DNA of 64,000 bases from Shewanella salipaludis (lineage in GTDB: Bacteria; Pseudomonadota; Gammaproteobacteria; Enterobacterales; Shewanellaceae): the NCBI RefSeq assembly GCF_012911865.1, contig NZ_JAAXYH010000008.1, positions 62,001-126,000 on the forward strand, given 5' to 3'. Below, in pieces: positions 9,238 through 19,058 of the stretch; within the stretch, counting starts at the first letter, position 1; each line of letters starts with the position of its first letter. Made by a program: the position numbers and the translations under genes. Under the pieces are notes generated by a model. The model was not told where the DNA came from and searched no databases. It was given only the letters and a program-made list of their open reading frames with translations.

Positions 9238-10296
9238 ATGACACCGGATCAACATTTTTCCCGTTTAGTTAAATCGGCCATGCTGGGCTTCGCCCTGGTT
9301 TTTGGCTATTTTTTGTTTGCCGACACCGCCATGCCGCTGACGCCCCAGGCGATGGCCACCCGGGTAGTGACCAAGGTGACTCCTCAGGTGAGCGGTAAGA
9401 TCCTGGCCATAGGCGTAGCCAACAACCAGAGTGTGACCAAGGGCGAGCTGCTGTTCCGGATAGACCCGGCACCGTTCGAATTGGCGCTGGAACAGGCCAA
9501 GCTGGCATTGGAGCAGGCGCGCCAGGACAATGCCGAGCTGGATGCGGCCCTGCTGGCGGCCGAGGCCGAGGTGAAGGCCAACACCAGCATAGCGGCGCAG
9601 AAACGCAGCGAGGCCAAGCGTCTGAATGCCTTGTTCGCCAGCCATGGGGTATCGCAGCAACTCAGGGATCAGGCCGACAGCGATGCGGCCTCGGCGCACG
9701 CCCAGCTACTCGCCGCCAAGGCCAGGGTCGACAAGCTGAGAGTCAGCCGCGGCAGCGAGGGAGAAGGCAACCTCAAGTTGCGTCAGGCCGGCAACATGCT
9801 GGCCAAGGCGCAGCTGAACCTCAGCTATACCCGGGTGCGCGCCGATCAGGACGGCATAGTCACCAACCTGCAGCTCGAAGTCGGCAGCTTCGCCACCCAG
9901 GGCCAGCCGCTGCTGGCGCTGGTATCGGACAAGCTGGATATCATCGCCGATTTTCGTGAGAAGAGCCTGCGCAACCTGGCGGCGGATTCCCGGGCGCTGA
10001 TCGCCTTCGACAGCGAGCCTGGCCGCCTGTATCCCGCCGGGGTGATAAGTCAGGATGCCGGCGTGAGTGCCGGTCAGTTCGATGCCAACGGCCGACTGGC
10101 CTCGCCGGTGGAATCGGATCGCTGGGTGCGTGATGCCCAGCGCTTGCGGCTGCACCTGCAGCTGGAGCAGGAATTGGATCACCGGCTGCCGGCGGGAGCC
10201 AGGGCAACGGTACAGCTGCTGCCCGACAACGGCGTCACCCGTGCCTTGGCCTGGGCGCAGATCAAGGCCATCAGCCTGCTGCACTATATCTACTAA
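9238..10296 (+). CDS. HlyD/EmrA-family membrane-fusion adaptor
   Basis: The 352-residue protein has one N-terminal membrane anchor (MLGFALVFGYFLFA), a first barrel-sandwich half (VSGKILAIGVANNQSVTKGE), a long alanine- and glutamine-rich coiled-coil hairpin of about 130 residues, the second lipoyl half (DQDGIVTNLQLEVGSFATQG) and a beta-barrel domain. Such adaptors bridge an inner-membrane pump to the outer membrane. GTG 9226 is a possible earlier start; ATG 9238 is preferred because of a GTGAG purine stretch 7 bases upstream. It lies between the MarR gene and the DUF2955 gene, with a 15-base gap to the latter. Confidence 0.88.
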   Translation: MTPDQHFSRLVKSAMLGFALVFGYFLFADTAMPLTPQAMATRVVTKVTPQVSGKILAIGVANNQSVTKGELLFRIDPAPFELALEQAKLALEQARQDNAELDAALLAAEAEVKANTSIAAQKRSEAKRLNALFASHGVSQQLRDQADSDAASAHAQLLAAKARVDKLRVSRGSEGEGNLKLRQAGNMLAKAQLNLSYTRVRADQDGIVTNLQLEVGSFATQGQPLLALVSDKLDIIADFREKSLRNLAADSRALIAFDSEPGRLYPAGVISQDAGVSAGQFDANGRLASPVESDRWVRDAQRLRLHLQLEQELDHRLPAGARATVQLLPDNGVTRALAWAQIKAISLLHYIY

Positions 10297-10311
10297 GCCG
10301 CGGAGCCCAGC

Positions 10312-11337
10312 ATGCTATTGAACCATATCCCATTGACCGCCAATGACGTGCGCCAGTGTCTGCGGATCGCCGGTGGCGCCACGACCGGCTTCCTGCTGAG
10401 CAAGCTGTTCGGCCTGAACTACGGGGTATTCTTCACCGTGTTTCCCATGTTGCTGCTGGGGCTGGTGCCCAGAGTGAGTGCCCATGTGATACGGCAGATG
10501 TTGCTGTCTTCGCTGGTGTCCGGGCTGGAGGTCGGCCTGCTGGGTGGCCTGTTCGGCGATCAGCCGGGGATCATGACCCCGTTGGTGTTCGTGCTCTTCC
10601 TCTACCGCTTTGCCGCCATGTCCAGGGGCAGCCTGTTCCTGTTCGGGGCCAGTGGGGTACTGAACCTGAGCATAATGCTGCATTTTTCCAGTTACCCCCA
10701 GGTCGATCTTAATACCCTGATAGTCACCAATTTCGGCGCCACCTTGCTGTCTGTGCTGCTGGCATTGTTGATGACGGTCCTGTGGCCGGATGTCACGCCC
10801 AGGACGCCTCCCAAGCCAGGCCTCAAGGCGCCACACCGCATGCGCCATGAGGCCCTGCTCGGTGCCGGGGTCGCGACCCTGTCCTACCTGGTGTTCCAGG
10901 TGCTGGATCTCAGCGATTCCTTATCGGCGCTGGCGACCACAGTGCTGTTGCTGTTTCCCATGCACTGGAACGGCGCCCTGGGTTATGCCCGCAAGCGCGC
11001 CATGGGCACGGTGCTCGGGGTTACCCTAGGCCTGCTGGTGCAGTTCATCCTCTATGATTGGTCCGGGCTGTTGCTCCTGATAGTGCCGCTGCTGTGGATA
11101 GGCTTCATGCTCTGTTCCCTGGCCCATGTGAAGGAGGCCAGCGGCTCGGGTGTCGGCTTCGGCGCCATGACCACCCTGGGTATCCTCTTCGGCCAATACC
11201 TGGCACCGGGCAAGGATTTCATCTTCAGCGCCTTCTACCGGGTCGGCAGCATCTCGGTGGCGATCGTCGCCACCCTGCTGGCCTGTTATCTGTTGCATAA
11301 ACTCCTCAACAGCTTCGAGGCGACCCGCTTCGGCTAG
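10312..11337 (+). CDS. DUF2955 / FUSC-like membrane transporter subunit
   Basis: This 341-residue protein has about ten hydrophobic segments in two halves, each with the alternating short helices seen in aromatic-acid exporters such as AaeB and other FUSC-like proteins (FGLNYGVFFTVFPMLLLG, later ALATTVLLLFPMHWNG). It matches the DUF2955 group, which is commonly paired with an EmrA-like adaptor as here. The pair probably exports organic acids, phenolics or drugs under control of the MarR gene. The cytoplasmic domain of true AaeB proteins is missing, consistent with the shorter DUF2955 form. Confidence 0.8.
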   Translation: MLLNHIPLTANDVRQCLRIAGGATTGFLLSKLFGLNYGVFFTVFPMLLLGLVPRVSAHVIRQMLLSSLVSGLEVGLLGGLFGDQPGIMTPLVFVLFLYRFAAMSRGSLFLFGASGVLNLSIMLHFSSYPQVDLNTLIVTNFGATLLSVLLALLMTVLWPDVTPRTPPKPGLKAPHRMRHEALLGAGVATLSYLVFQVLDLSDSLSALATTVLLLFPMHWNGALGYARKRAMGTVLGVTLGLLVQFILYDWSGLLLLIVPLLWIGFMLCSLAHVKEASGSGVGFGAMTTLGILFGQYLAPGKDFIFSAFYRVGSISVAIVATLLACYLLHKLLNSFEATRFG

Positions 11338-11419
11338 GCCGGACGCTTGTCGTGACTGTCACCGGAGGGATATGATGACGGTCAGCCGGGCAGGGATCAG
11401 GCAAGAGGAGGATAGACAG

Positions 11420-11806
11420 ATGCAAAAGATTCACCCGTTACACAAGGCCAGTTGCCACTGCGGCGCCGTGGTGTTGGCGCTGAGTCTGCCCCATGGGCTG
11501 GTCAAGCTGCGCCGCTGCAATTGCTCCATGTGCCGCCGGCGCGGGGCGATCGTCGCCTCCGTGCCGCTGGCAGATCTCAAGATACTCAAGGGGGAGGACA
11601 AGCTGAGTCTGTATCGCTTCAACACCCGCACGGCCAAACATTTCTTCTGCTCCGTCTGTGGCATCTATACCCATCATCAACGCAGATCCGAACCGGGCGA
11701 ATATGCCTTCAACGTGGCCTGCCTCGAGGGCGTGGATCCCTATGAGTTGGGGGAGATTCCCCTGCTCGATGGCGTCAATCATCCGAGCGACAGGCAAACA
11801 GAATGA
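11420..11806 (+). CDS. GFA-family (glutathione-dependent formaldehyde-activating-like) zinc protein
   Basis: The 128-residue product has the GFA zinc-site pattern: ASCHCGAV near the N terminus, CNCSMCRRRG, then FFCSVCGIYTHH. Family members are small zinc proteins named for an enzyme proposed to join formaldehyde and glutathione, but most have no proved activity. The start ATG 11420 has AGAGGAGG 8 bases upstream; the earlier frame start at 11372 lacks support. Its stop overlaps an ATGA with the next frame, so the two are likely translated together. Confidence 0.88.
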   Translation: MQKIHPLHKASCHCGAVVLALSLPHGLVKLRRCNCSMCRRRGAIVASVPLADLKILKGEDKLSLYRFNTRTAKHFFCSVCGIYTHHQRRSEPGEYAFNVACLEGVDPYELGEIPLLDGVNHPSDRQTE

Positions 11807-11826
11807 CGGGCACAGGAGAGGCCGCC

Positions 11827-12057
11827 ATGCCGCTTAAGGAACGAGACAGCGGGGCCAAGTTTTGCCCCTTATGTCGCCAGGCGAATCACTGTGCCGTGCT
11901 GGCGGGTCGGGGGATTGAGGATTGCTGGTGCGCGCAGCAGACATTTCCGCCCCTGGCCGATGCCGTCAAGCCGGTCGATGCCGGCGCCTGCATCTGTGAA
12001 GCTTGCCTGAGGCGGCTGCGACAGGAAGCCGCCTCAGGCTATAAGCGCCTGGATTGA
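11827..12057 (+). CDS. Cysteine-rich CWC-family protein
   Basis: The 76-residue protein has the CWC pattern: FCPLCRQANHCAV, the DCWC motif that gives the family its name, and CICEACL. These paired cysteines suggest zinc binding. The function of the family is unknown. ATG 11827 follows AGGAGAGG with 6 bases between; ATG 11803 is the alternative and would give ATGA overlap with the GFA gene. The two metal-site genes probably form one small operon. Confidence 0.8.
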   Translation: MPLKERDSGAKFCPLCRQANHCAVLAGRGIEDCWCAQQTFPPLADAVKPVDAGACICEACLRRLRQEAASGYKRLD

Positions 12058-12089
12058 CAGGGCTTAGGCCTAGAATTAGCGCTTAGAGT

Positions 12090-13994
12090 TCAGAGCCCCG
12101 GGGTTTGAGAGGCCGGCGTTGGCCGGCCGCGGCGCCAATCCCACAACAACACCAGTCCCAGCGCCAGCAAGCCGGCGATGCGTACCAAGGGTTGTTCGAC
12201 CAACATGCTGCCTGCGATGGCCAGCAAGAACAGGCGAATGCCTGGCTTGAGGCCATTGACCAGCCGCCCCTCTATGCCACAGGCGAAGGCGACGATCAGC
12301 CCCATGGTGGCCAGGATCGCCAGGCCGAACTCCATTCCAGTTTCTTCGGCCCGCCACAAGAGGCCCGAGTAGGCCATCATCAGCGGAATGATGAAGAAGC
12401 CGAAGGCCAGCTTGAAGGCCTGCACCGCAGACTTCATCGGCGAGGCACCGGCGATACCGGCGCCGGCGAAGGCCGCCAGGGCTATCGGCGGGGTGACGTT
12501 GGACGTCTGCGACAGCCAGAAGACGATGAGGTGGGCGGTGAGGATCGGCAGGCCAAATTCATTCAGTGCCGGCACCGCCATCACAGACAGGACTATGTAG
12601 GCCGCGGTCACCGGCAGGCCCATGCCCAGTACCACAGCGGCCAGGGCGATCAGTATGAAGGCCCCCCAGAGATAGCCGCCGGACAGGGCCAGCAGCGCCT
12701 GGGTGAATTGCAGTCCTATGCCGGTCTGACCTACCACTCCTACCACTATCCCAGCGGTGGCACAGGCGGCACTGATGGGCAAGATCATCAGCGCGCCGCC
12801 CCGCAGGCCGGACAGGAGTGCCGCCCCCGATACCCAGGTCTTGCGCCGGCTGAATGCCGCCACCACTATCGCCAGGCAGCCCGCCAGCCCCACAAATACC
12901 GGCGAATAGCTCAGCAGCAGCAGGGCGGTGATCAGCACCAGTGGCACCAGATAATGCCAGCCTTGGCGTACCACTGCGCCTATCTTCTCCACCTGGGTCA
13001 TGCCTTCGAGGCCGAGCTTGCAGGCCATCAGATGCACATAGAGCAAGGTGCAGAAGAAATACAGCAATGCCGGGGCGATGGACACCAGGAGGATCTCCGC
13101 ATAGGGCAGGCCGGTGAACTGCGCCATCACGAAGGCGCCGGCCCCCATCACAGGCGGCATTATCTGGCCCCCAGTGGAGGCCGCGGCTTCTATGCCGGCC
13201 GCCTGCTCAGGTTTATAGCCCAGCTTTTTCATCATGGGTATGGTCAGTGCGCCTGTGGTGACGGTATTGGCGATCGCCGAGCCGGAGATGGAGCCCAGTG
13301 CCGCCGAGGCCAGCACAGAGGCCTTGGCCGGGCCGCCGCGATACTTGCCTGCGATGGCGAAGGCACAGTCGATGAAGAACTGGCCGGCCCCGGTGACCTG
13401 CAGCAGGGCGCCGAACATCACGAACACGAACACCACCCCGGCCGAGATGGCCAGCGGCGCACCGAACACCCCGTTGGTGGAGAAGATGTGGAAGCGGATC
13501 ACCTCCTGCAGCTCGAAACCCTTGCTGGCAAATTGCTCCGGCAGCACATCGCCATACAAGGTATAGGCGAGAAAGAGTATGGCGATGGCACTCATGATCC
13601 CCCCCACGGTTCTGCGGGTGGCCTCCAGCAGCAAGCAGAGCAACAGGGCGCCGCTATAGAGGTCGATGGAGGTCAGCCCGTCCATCAGGAAGCTGAGATC
13701 GTCATAGTCGAAGCTGGACAGCACATAGCCGGCCCAGACGCTGGCGCAGACGCAGAGGAAGTCCAGCCCGCGCCCCAAGTGATATATCGGCTTGGGCGCC
13801 GTCTTGGCAAAGCTGGGGCTGACCAGGAAGATCAGCACCAGCACCCAGCTCAGGTGCAGGGGTAAGAACACGGGCGCCGACAACTCGGCCGCCAGACCAT
13901 GCCAGATCTGAAACAGGGTGAGGCCGATGGCGATGGCGCCTATCAGATAATCGAAACCGCCAAGTTTGGCGGTTGGGGGGGCTTGATGTTCCAT
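12090..13994 (-). CDS. TRAP transporter fused permease (DctQM type)
   Basis: At 634 residues and with many membrane segments, this is the fused small-plus-large subunit form found with TAXI binding proteins. Recognisable parts are SGSAIANTVTTGALTIPMMK and AAASTGGQIMPPVMGAGAFV of the large subunit and SNVTPPIALAAFAGAGIAG near the end. The transporter uses an ion gradient to import organic acids. The start is ATG at 13992-13994; 5 bases separate it from the binding-protein stop. The open frame extends upstream to 14201 only because it runs through the neighbour. The substrate is unknown. Confidence 0.93.
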   Translation of the reverse strand: MEHQAPPTAKLGGFDYLIGAIAIGLTLFQIWHGLAAELSAPVFLPLHLSWVLVLIFLVSPSFAKTAPKPIYHLGRGLDFLCVCASVWAGYVLSSFDYDDLSFLMDGLTSIDLYSGALLLCLLLEATRRTVGGIMSAIAILFLAYTLYGDVLPEQFASKGFELQEVIRFHIFSTNGVFGAPLAISAGVVFVFVMFGALLQVTGAGQFFIDCAFAIAGKYRGGPAKASVLASAALGSISGSAIANTVTTGALTIPMMKKLGYKPEQAAGIEAAASTGGQIMPPVMGAGAFVMAQFTGLPYAEILLVSIAPALLYFFCTLLYVHLMACKLGLEGMTQVEKIGAVVRQGWHYLVPLVLITALLLLSYSPVFVGLAGCLAIVVAAFSRRKTWVSGAALLSGLRGGALMILPISAACATAGIVVGVVGQTGIGLQFTQALLALSGGYLWGAFILIALAAVVLGMGLPVTAAYIVLSVMAVPALNEFGLPILTAHLIVFWLSQTSNVTPPIALAAFAGAGIAGASPMKSAVQAFKLAFGFFIIPLMMAYSGLLWRAEETGMEFGLAILATMGLIVAFACGIEGRLVNGLKPGIRLFLLAIAGSMLVEQPLVRIAGLLALGLVLLWDWRRGRPTPASQTPGL

Positions 13995-13999
13995 CCGGG

Positions 14000-14932
14000 C
14001 TATTGGCCCTTCATCTTGGTGAGGAAGGCCTGGCTGCTGGCATGGAGCGGCACGCCCTGCAGCTTGTCCATGTTGTCGACCGTGGCGTTTTTGGCGTCGG
14101 CTATCACCTTGCTTATCTTGTCCATGTTGCCGAAGGCGGTTTCCAGCATCTGGGTGGCCAGCGCCGGATCCAGATCTTTCTTCACCACCAAGACATTCCA
14201 TACCGCGGGGGCGGTAAATGCCGTGACCTTGCTATAGGTCTCGGCGGGGATCTCCATGCCGCTGTAGGCGGGCAGGGCGGCATGCACCTTGGCCAGCTCG
14301 GCTTGGCTGAAGGAGAGGATGCGGATATCCCGGGTCAGCGCCAGTTCGGTGATGGCACCGACGCCGGCACTGCCTATGATGACACCCGCGTCTATCTGAC
14401 CATTGGCGAGGGCATTGGTGGTGGCCGTGTAGTTCAGGCTCTGGGCCTTGAAGTCGCCCTGGTGAATACCCAGTGCCTCGAGGATCGCCGTAGAGCCGAC
14501 CCGGGTGCCCGAGCCGGGGGCACCAACGGAGATCTTTTTGCCTTTCAGATCCGCTATGGTGTTAATGCTTGAGTCGGCCGGCACGATAAATTGCACTACG
14601 TTGGGATAGAGGGCGAAGAGCACGGCCACATCCAGTGGCTTGCGAAACGGCGCCTGTCCCTGGATGGCGGACGCGACCGAGTCGCCCATGGCTATGCCAA
14701 CCAGTTGTTGTCCTGAGGAGACCTTGATGATGTTTTCCACCGAGGCGGCCGTGACTTCGGCGCGCATGTTGAAATTCTCTATGTTGTCGCTCCACACCTT
14801 GGCCAGCATGCCGCCAAGCGGATAATAGGTGCCACTCTGGCTGCCCGTGCCTATGCTGTAGTTGGCGGCGCCTGCGGGCAGGCTGATGGCGAGCGACAGG
14901 GCCAGGAGGGTGCGTTTGAGTCTTGAGGTCAT
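14000..14932 (-). CDS. TAXI-family TRAP transporter solute-binding protein
   Basis: The 310-residue periplasmic protein has a signal peptide cut near LPAGAANYSI and the TAXI core IGTGSQSGTYYPLGGMLAKV. Other conserved parts are the GKKISVGAPGSGTR segment and GQIDAGVIIGSAGVG. It delivers the solute to the fused permease encoded 5 bases downstream. TAXI proteins are reported to bind glutamate, alpha-ketoglutarate or other organic acids, and no residue seen here decides which. Confidence 0.93.
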   Translation of the reverse strand: MTSRLKRTLLALSLAISLPAGAANYSIGTGSQSGTYYPLGGMLAKVWSDNIENFNMRAEVTAASVENIIKVSSGQQLVGIAMGDSVASAIQGQAPFRKPLDVAVLFALYPNVVQFIVPADSSINTIADLKGKKISVGAPGSGTRVGSTAILEALGIHQGDFKAQSLNYTATTNALANGQIDAGVIIGSAGVGAITELALTRDIRILSFSQAELAKVHAALPAYSGMEIPAETYSKVTAFTAPAVWNVLVVKKDLDPALATQMLETAFGNMDKISKVIADAKNATVDNMDKLQGVPLHASSQAFLTKMKGQ

Positions 14933-15230
14933 GATCTAGTCCTTTAATTTTTATATGCCAGTGTATTGCTAACCTGGTCGGAGCGCTGTGAGACTTTAGT
15001 GGAAGAGTCAGCATAACCCCAGTCATCATTCACGTCGAGATCAACAGCCTGGTGCTTAAGCTGGGGCTGCGCCGCGGCGCCGAATTGCCGGGTTGATTCA
15101 GTTAAGCCTGGCATAAGCTTGCACCTGCAGGCTAAGCTTAACTGGCGCTGCAGAAGATGAACCGCAGCCCAATGGCATACACTGCAGAGCAAGGCAGAAA
15201 CAACAGACAAAGTAACCCGGGAATACCAGA

Positions 15231-15848
15231 GTGAGCCAAGTGCAAAATGATTTTAAGCTGACAGACATACGTGCGGTGATCTTCGATCTCGACGGTACCC
15301 TGGCGCATTCCAACCCGGATTTCGCCGGCCTGAGGCGTGAGCTGGGGATCGCCTCGGGCACGGATATCCTGGCCCATCTGCATGAGCTGAGGGATCCCGG
15401 GGAACGCCAACGGGCCCAGGCGCTGGTGCATGAGTATGAGATGGCCAGCTCGGCGGCGGCCAGCTGGGTTGCCGGCGCCAGGGAGCTGATCTGTTATCTG
15501 CAGCAGCTGGACATGCCGCTGGCGATCCTGACCCGTAACATGCGGGCGGCGGCGCAGCTGACTATCGACAAGCTTGGGATAGAAATAACCACGGTGCTGA
15601 CCCGTGACGATGCCAGGGCCAAACCTGCGCCCGACGGCCTGCACAGGATCTGCGATCTATGGCAGATCCCGGCGGCGCAGGTGCTCTACATAGGTGACTA
15701 TATTTATGATCTGCAAACGGCGCGCAATGCCGGTGCCAGGAGTGGCCTCTATTGCCCGGATGCCTTGCCGGATTACGCTTCTCAGGCCGATCTGCTGATC
15801 CCCTGTTACCATGAATTGATCTGCGCCTGGCCCAACGAGCGCACTTGA
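15231..15848 (+). CDS. HAD-family phosphatase, Gph/phosphoglycolate-like
   Basis: The 205-residue protein holds the HAD motifs in order: FDLDGTLAHS with both aspartates, LTRN as motif II, a KPAPDG lysine as motif III and IGDYIYDLQTARNAG as motif IV. The cap is helical and small, as in phosphoglycolate or sugar-phosphate phosphatases. GTG 15231 is the start of the frame; no good ATG follows soon in this frame. It stands alone between the divergent TAXI gene and the convergent deaD, with a terminator shared with deaD. The substrate is not known. Confidence 0.85.
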   Translation: MSQVQNDFKLTDIRAVIFDLDGTLAHSNPDFAGLRRELGIASGTDILAHLHELRDPGERQRAQALVHEYEMASSAAASWVAGARELICYLQQLDMPLAILTRNMRAAAQLTIDKLGIEITTVLTRDDARAKPAPDGLHRICDLWQIPAAQVLYIGDYIYDLQTARNAGARSGLYCPDALPDYASQADLLIPCYHELICAWPNERT

Positions 15849-15872
15849 TCCTAGGCAATAAATCCGAGCCAA

Positions 15873-15900
15873 TAAAAAAGGAGCCATAGGCTCCTTTTTT
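15873..15900. terminator. Bidirectional terminator between the HAD gene and deaD
   Basis: AAAAAAGGAGCC, loop ATA and GGCTCCTTTTTT form a stem with A and T runs at both ends, so it can stop transcription from either side. Confidence 0.9.
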
Positions 15901-15932
15901 ATCGGCGACAGCCTGGGCTGTCGTGGTTGTGA

Positions 15933-17759
15933 TTAACCGTTATCGCGTGGTTTGCGCGGCTTGCGCTCACCCAGTGGCTTGTCGCCGCGAGGCTTGCGAT
16001 CACCCATGGGCTTGTCGCTGCGGGGACGACGCGGTGCGCTACGGCCGGCATCCGGCAGTACCTGATCGCCCACTTCACGTATGTTCAGTGGCTTGCCACA
16101 GACGCGTACCTTCCTCAGGTGTTGCAGCACTTCCTTCGGCATGCCGTCCGGCAGGTCGACGGTCGTCATCTGATCGTACAGTTGGATCTGGCCTATGTAG
16201 CGGCTGTCTATGTTGGCTTCGTTGGCGATGGCGCCAACTATGTTGCCCACACCCACACCATTTTCACGACCCACATCTATGACGAAACGGCACATCTTCA
16301 TGTCCGGGTTGTCTTTGAGTGCTTCGGCACTGCCGAAGCTGGTCGGTGATGGACGGGCGTCACGACGTGGGCGTTCGCCTCTCTCGCTGCGCTCACTGCG
16401 TTCACGTGGTGCACGTTCATCACGGCTGTCACGGGCACGTTCATGGATAGAAGGCAATTGCAGTGGGCGTTCCTGCTGAACCTGATGCAGCAGGGCCGCG
16501 GCCAGCAGATCTGTGTCCACTTCCAGCTGGTTGCATAGCTGGGCAACCGCATTCTTCATGAATTCCAAATCGCCACTGATGGTCTGGGCGATCTGCTCGC
16601 CAAGACGTGACAGGCGGCGTTCGGCAACGGTTTCCGGCGTTGGAATGGCCATGGGCGAGATGCGGCTGTTGGTGGCACGTTCTATGGTGCGCAGCATACG
16701 CATCTCACGGTTGGTCACGAACAGTATCGCCATACCTGTACGGCCGGCACGACCGGTACGACCGATCCTGTGAACGTAGGCTTCTGAATCATAAGGGATA
16801 TCATAGTTAACTACGTGACCTATACGCTCAACGTCCAGACCGCGGGCGGCGACGTCTGTGGCGATCAATATGTCCAGCTTGCCGCGTTTCAGCTGATCTA
16901 CCGCGCGCTCACGGGCCTGCTGGTTCATGTCACCGTGCAGGGGGGATGAGGCATAACCACGGGCTTCCAGTTTCTCGGCCAGCTCGACACAAGAGTTACG
17001 GGTACGCACGAAGATGATGATGCCTTCGGTGTTTTCCACTTCCAGTACCCGTACCAGGGCTTCGAGTTTGTTGTGCTGAGAAACCTGCACGAAACGTTGC
17101 TCGATAGAGTCGACCGTGGTGTGACTGGCGGCGATGCTGATGTTGACCGGCTTGTTAAGGTGTTGATTGGCAACACGCTTGATCTGTTCCGGCATGGTGG
17201 CAGAGAAGAGGGCCAGTTGGCGCTCGCTCGGTGTATGCTCGAGGATCCATTCGATGTCGTCGATGAAGCCCATTTTCAGCATTTCATCGGCTTCGTCCAG
17301 CACCAGGGCTTTCAGGGAATCCAGCTTCAGGGTGCCGCGACGCATGTGGTCCATGACGCGACCCGGTGTGCCTACTATGACTTGAGGACCACGTTTCAGG
17401 GCATTCAGCTGTTGCTGCATGCTTTGGCCACCATAGATAGGCAGCACGTGGAAGCCTTTCATGAATTTGGCGTAGCTGGCGAAAGCCTCGGCAACCTGCA
17501 CCGCCAGTTCGCGGGTGGGTGCCAGGACTAAAATCTGTGGCGTCGTCTGGCTGGTGACCTTGTTTAATAAGGGTAATGCGAAGGCACCGGTCTTACCCGT
17601 ACCTGTTTGTGCCTGACCTATGATGTCCTGGCCTGCCATGAGGGGATCGATACTGGCAGATTGAATAGGCGTTGGTTTTTCATAACCTAGCTCGTCGAGA
17701 GCACGCAACAAGTTCTCGGACAGGCCGAGTTCGCGGAAAGTTCTTTCATTGGATGACAT
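15933..17759 (-). CDS. deaD: DEAD-box RNA helicase DeaD/CsdA
   Basis: The 608-residue protein has all DEAD-box motifs in order: the Q motif around KPTPIQSASI, AQTGTGKT (residues 50-57), PTRELA, TPGR, DEAD (155-158), SAT, then the helicase C motifs ATDVAARGLD and HRIGRTGRAGR. A DbpA-type RNA-binding domain follows at about 470-550 (IGQIQLYDQMTTVDLPDG), and the tail is rich in arginine, lysine and proline. These mark DeaD/CsdA, a helicase for ribosome assembly and cold growth. The long leader upstream (17760-17940) may hold a cold-response 5' UTR, but I saw no defined element. Confidence 0.95.
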   Translation of the reverse strand: MSSNERTFRELGLSENLLRALDELGYEKPTPIQSASIDPLMAGQDIIGQAQTGTGKTGAFALPLLNKVTSQTTPQILVLAPTRELAVQVAEAFASYAKFMKGFHVLPIYGGQSMQQQLNALKRGPQVIVGTPGRVMDHMRRGTLKLDSLKALVLDEADEMLKMGFIDDIEWILEHTPSERQLALFSATMPEQIKRVANQHLNKPVNISIAASHTTVDSIEQRFVQVSQHNKLEALVRVLEVENTEGIIIFVRTRNSCVELAEKLEARGYASSPLHGDMNQQARERAVDQLKRGKLDILIATDVAARGLDVERIGHVVNYDIPYDSEAYVHRIGRTGRAGRTGMAILFVTNREMRMLRTIERATNSRISPMAIPTPETVAERRLSRLGEQIAQTISGDLEFMKNAVAQLCNQLEVDTDLLAAALLHQVQQERPLQLPSIHERARDSRDERAPRERSERSERGERPRRDARPSPTSFGSAEALKDNPDMKMCRFVIDVGRENGVGVGNIVGAIANEANIDSRYIGQIQLYDQMTTVDLPDGMPKEVLQHLRKVRVCGKPLNIREVGDQVLPDAGRSAPRRPRSDKPMGDRKPRGDKPLGERKPRKPRDNG

Positions 17760-17940
17760 TGGGTTGTAGCCTTGTGGATGCGCACGGAGTTGCGCTTAAG
17801 TTTCACAGACAGAAAATCAACCCCGTGTCGATTTCCCGCACCGAAAACGCCAGATTATAGCAGCATCACTCCGCCTTTACCAATCACAGTCGCTATTTTT
17901 ATCCCAAATAGGGGCTAAAATACAGCAAGAACCGCGCCAC

Positions 17941-18918
17941 TTAAGGCAGATTTGTTAAAAATTCTCGATTTATCTGAATTAATTCAAATGCCGACTCGGT
18001 CACTGCGCCGAGGAAAGGCAGATCTATTTTATCCGGGGTATCGTCCGGCGTGTGGTAATAGGCATGGGGCGGCACCCCAAAATACAGCCAGGGAATACCG
18101 GCCCGGTGGAAGGGATAATGATCCGAGGCCCGCAACCAGTCGACCCGCTCGACGCTGCGGCCTATAGCTCTGGGGTGACTGAGTCTGATGCAGAGGCCAT
18201 TGGCGGCCGACAGCCGTGGTCGGAAACGCGCGAACTGGTTGAAATTGCGACTGCCTTCCAGGTAGATGCCATAGGGATGGCTGGGGTGGCCTATCATGTC
18301 GAGATTGACCATCAGCTCAAATTTCGCCTTCGGCAGTCTCTGCTTGAGCTGCTCGACCAGGGCCCGGCTGCCATATAAGCCTGGCTCCTCGGCATCGGTC
18401 GCCACGAACATCAGGTTGGTGTCTGTCATGGCGCCGCTCGCCTGTCTGAGGTGCCGCGCTCTTGCGGCCAATTGCAGCAGGGCGGCGACGCCCGAGGCGT
18501 TGTCGTCTGCGCCGTGATATATCCGCGTCCCTTGCCCGCCCAGGTGATCATAGTGGGCCACCAGGATACGCCAGTGCCGGCTCGGCACCCCGGCCGGAAG
18601 CAGGCCAACCAGATTCACCCCCTGGCGCTCGCTGAAACCTGCCTCATAGCTGAAGGGGACGGCGAACTCTGGCTGCCAGGGTTGCAGGCCTATGTCGGCG
18701 AAGCGTTGACTCAGATATGCCCGGGTCAGGGCCGCGCCCTGGGTGCCCGTCTTGCGCCCCGCCAGCTCGTCACTGGTCAGCACCCTGATATCGGCTTCCA
18801 GTTGCGGCAGATCCGCCCAGACCTGCGTCGGGCGAGCGCTGCAACTTGGTTGCACATGGGCGCAGCCCAGGAGTTGTCCCAGGAATAGGGTGAGGAGCAA
18901 GGCGCGATACATAGGCAT
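17941..18918 (-). CDS. M28-family zinc aminopeptidase, lipoprotein
   Basis: The 325-residue protein starts with a lipoprotein signal (LFLGQLLGCA, cysteine of the lipobox) and continues as an M28 metallopeptidase. Metal-site segments are VAHYDHLG, YHGADDNASGVAALL, TDAEEPGLYGS (catalytic and metal glutamates), MVNLDMIGHP and AYYHTPDDTPDK with the last histidine. It probably trims peptides in the periplasm or at the outer membrane. Two ATGs (18916-18918 and 18910-18912) are close; the first is used. It lies downstream of uvrA on the same strand with a gap of about 140 bases and is likely separate. Confidence 0.88.
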   Translation of the reverse strand: MPMYRALLLTLFLGQLLGCAHVQPSCSARPTQVWADLPQLEADIRVLTSDELAGRKTGTQGAALTRAYLSQRFADIGLQPWQPEFAVPFSYEAGFSERQGVNLVGLLPAGVPSRHWRILVAHYDHLGGQGTRIYHGADDNASGVAALLQLAARARHLRQASGAMTDTNLMFVATDAEEPGLYGSRALVEQLKQRLPKAKFELMVNLDMIGHPSHPYGIYLEGSRNFNQFARFRPRLSAANGLCIRLSHPRAIGRSVERVDWLRASDHYPFHRAGIPWLYFGVPPHAYYHTPDDTPDKIDLPFLGAVTESAFELIQINREFLTNLP

Positions 18919-19058
18919 TCTCGGCTGCAACCAAGGAGTCATTGAACCGACAATAACACAGCTGCCCAGGGAGAGTGCAGCTTGTTCGCCCCGGGGCGCT
19001 TTGGGGAGAGCCACGCCCTAGCACCTGAGCGCTGGGGCGTCGCTGCAACCGTTGCCGC

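Noticed and set aside
12105..13865. 586-codon frame antisense to the TRAP permease
   Set aside because: Shadow frame with no signal, domain or ribosome site.
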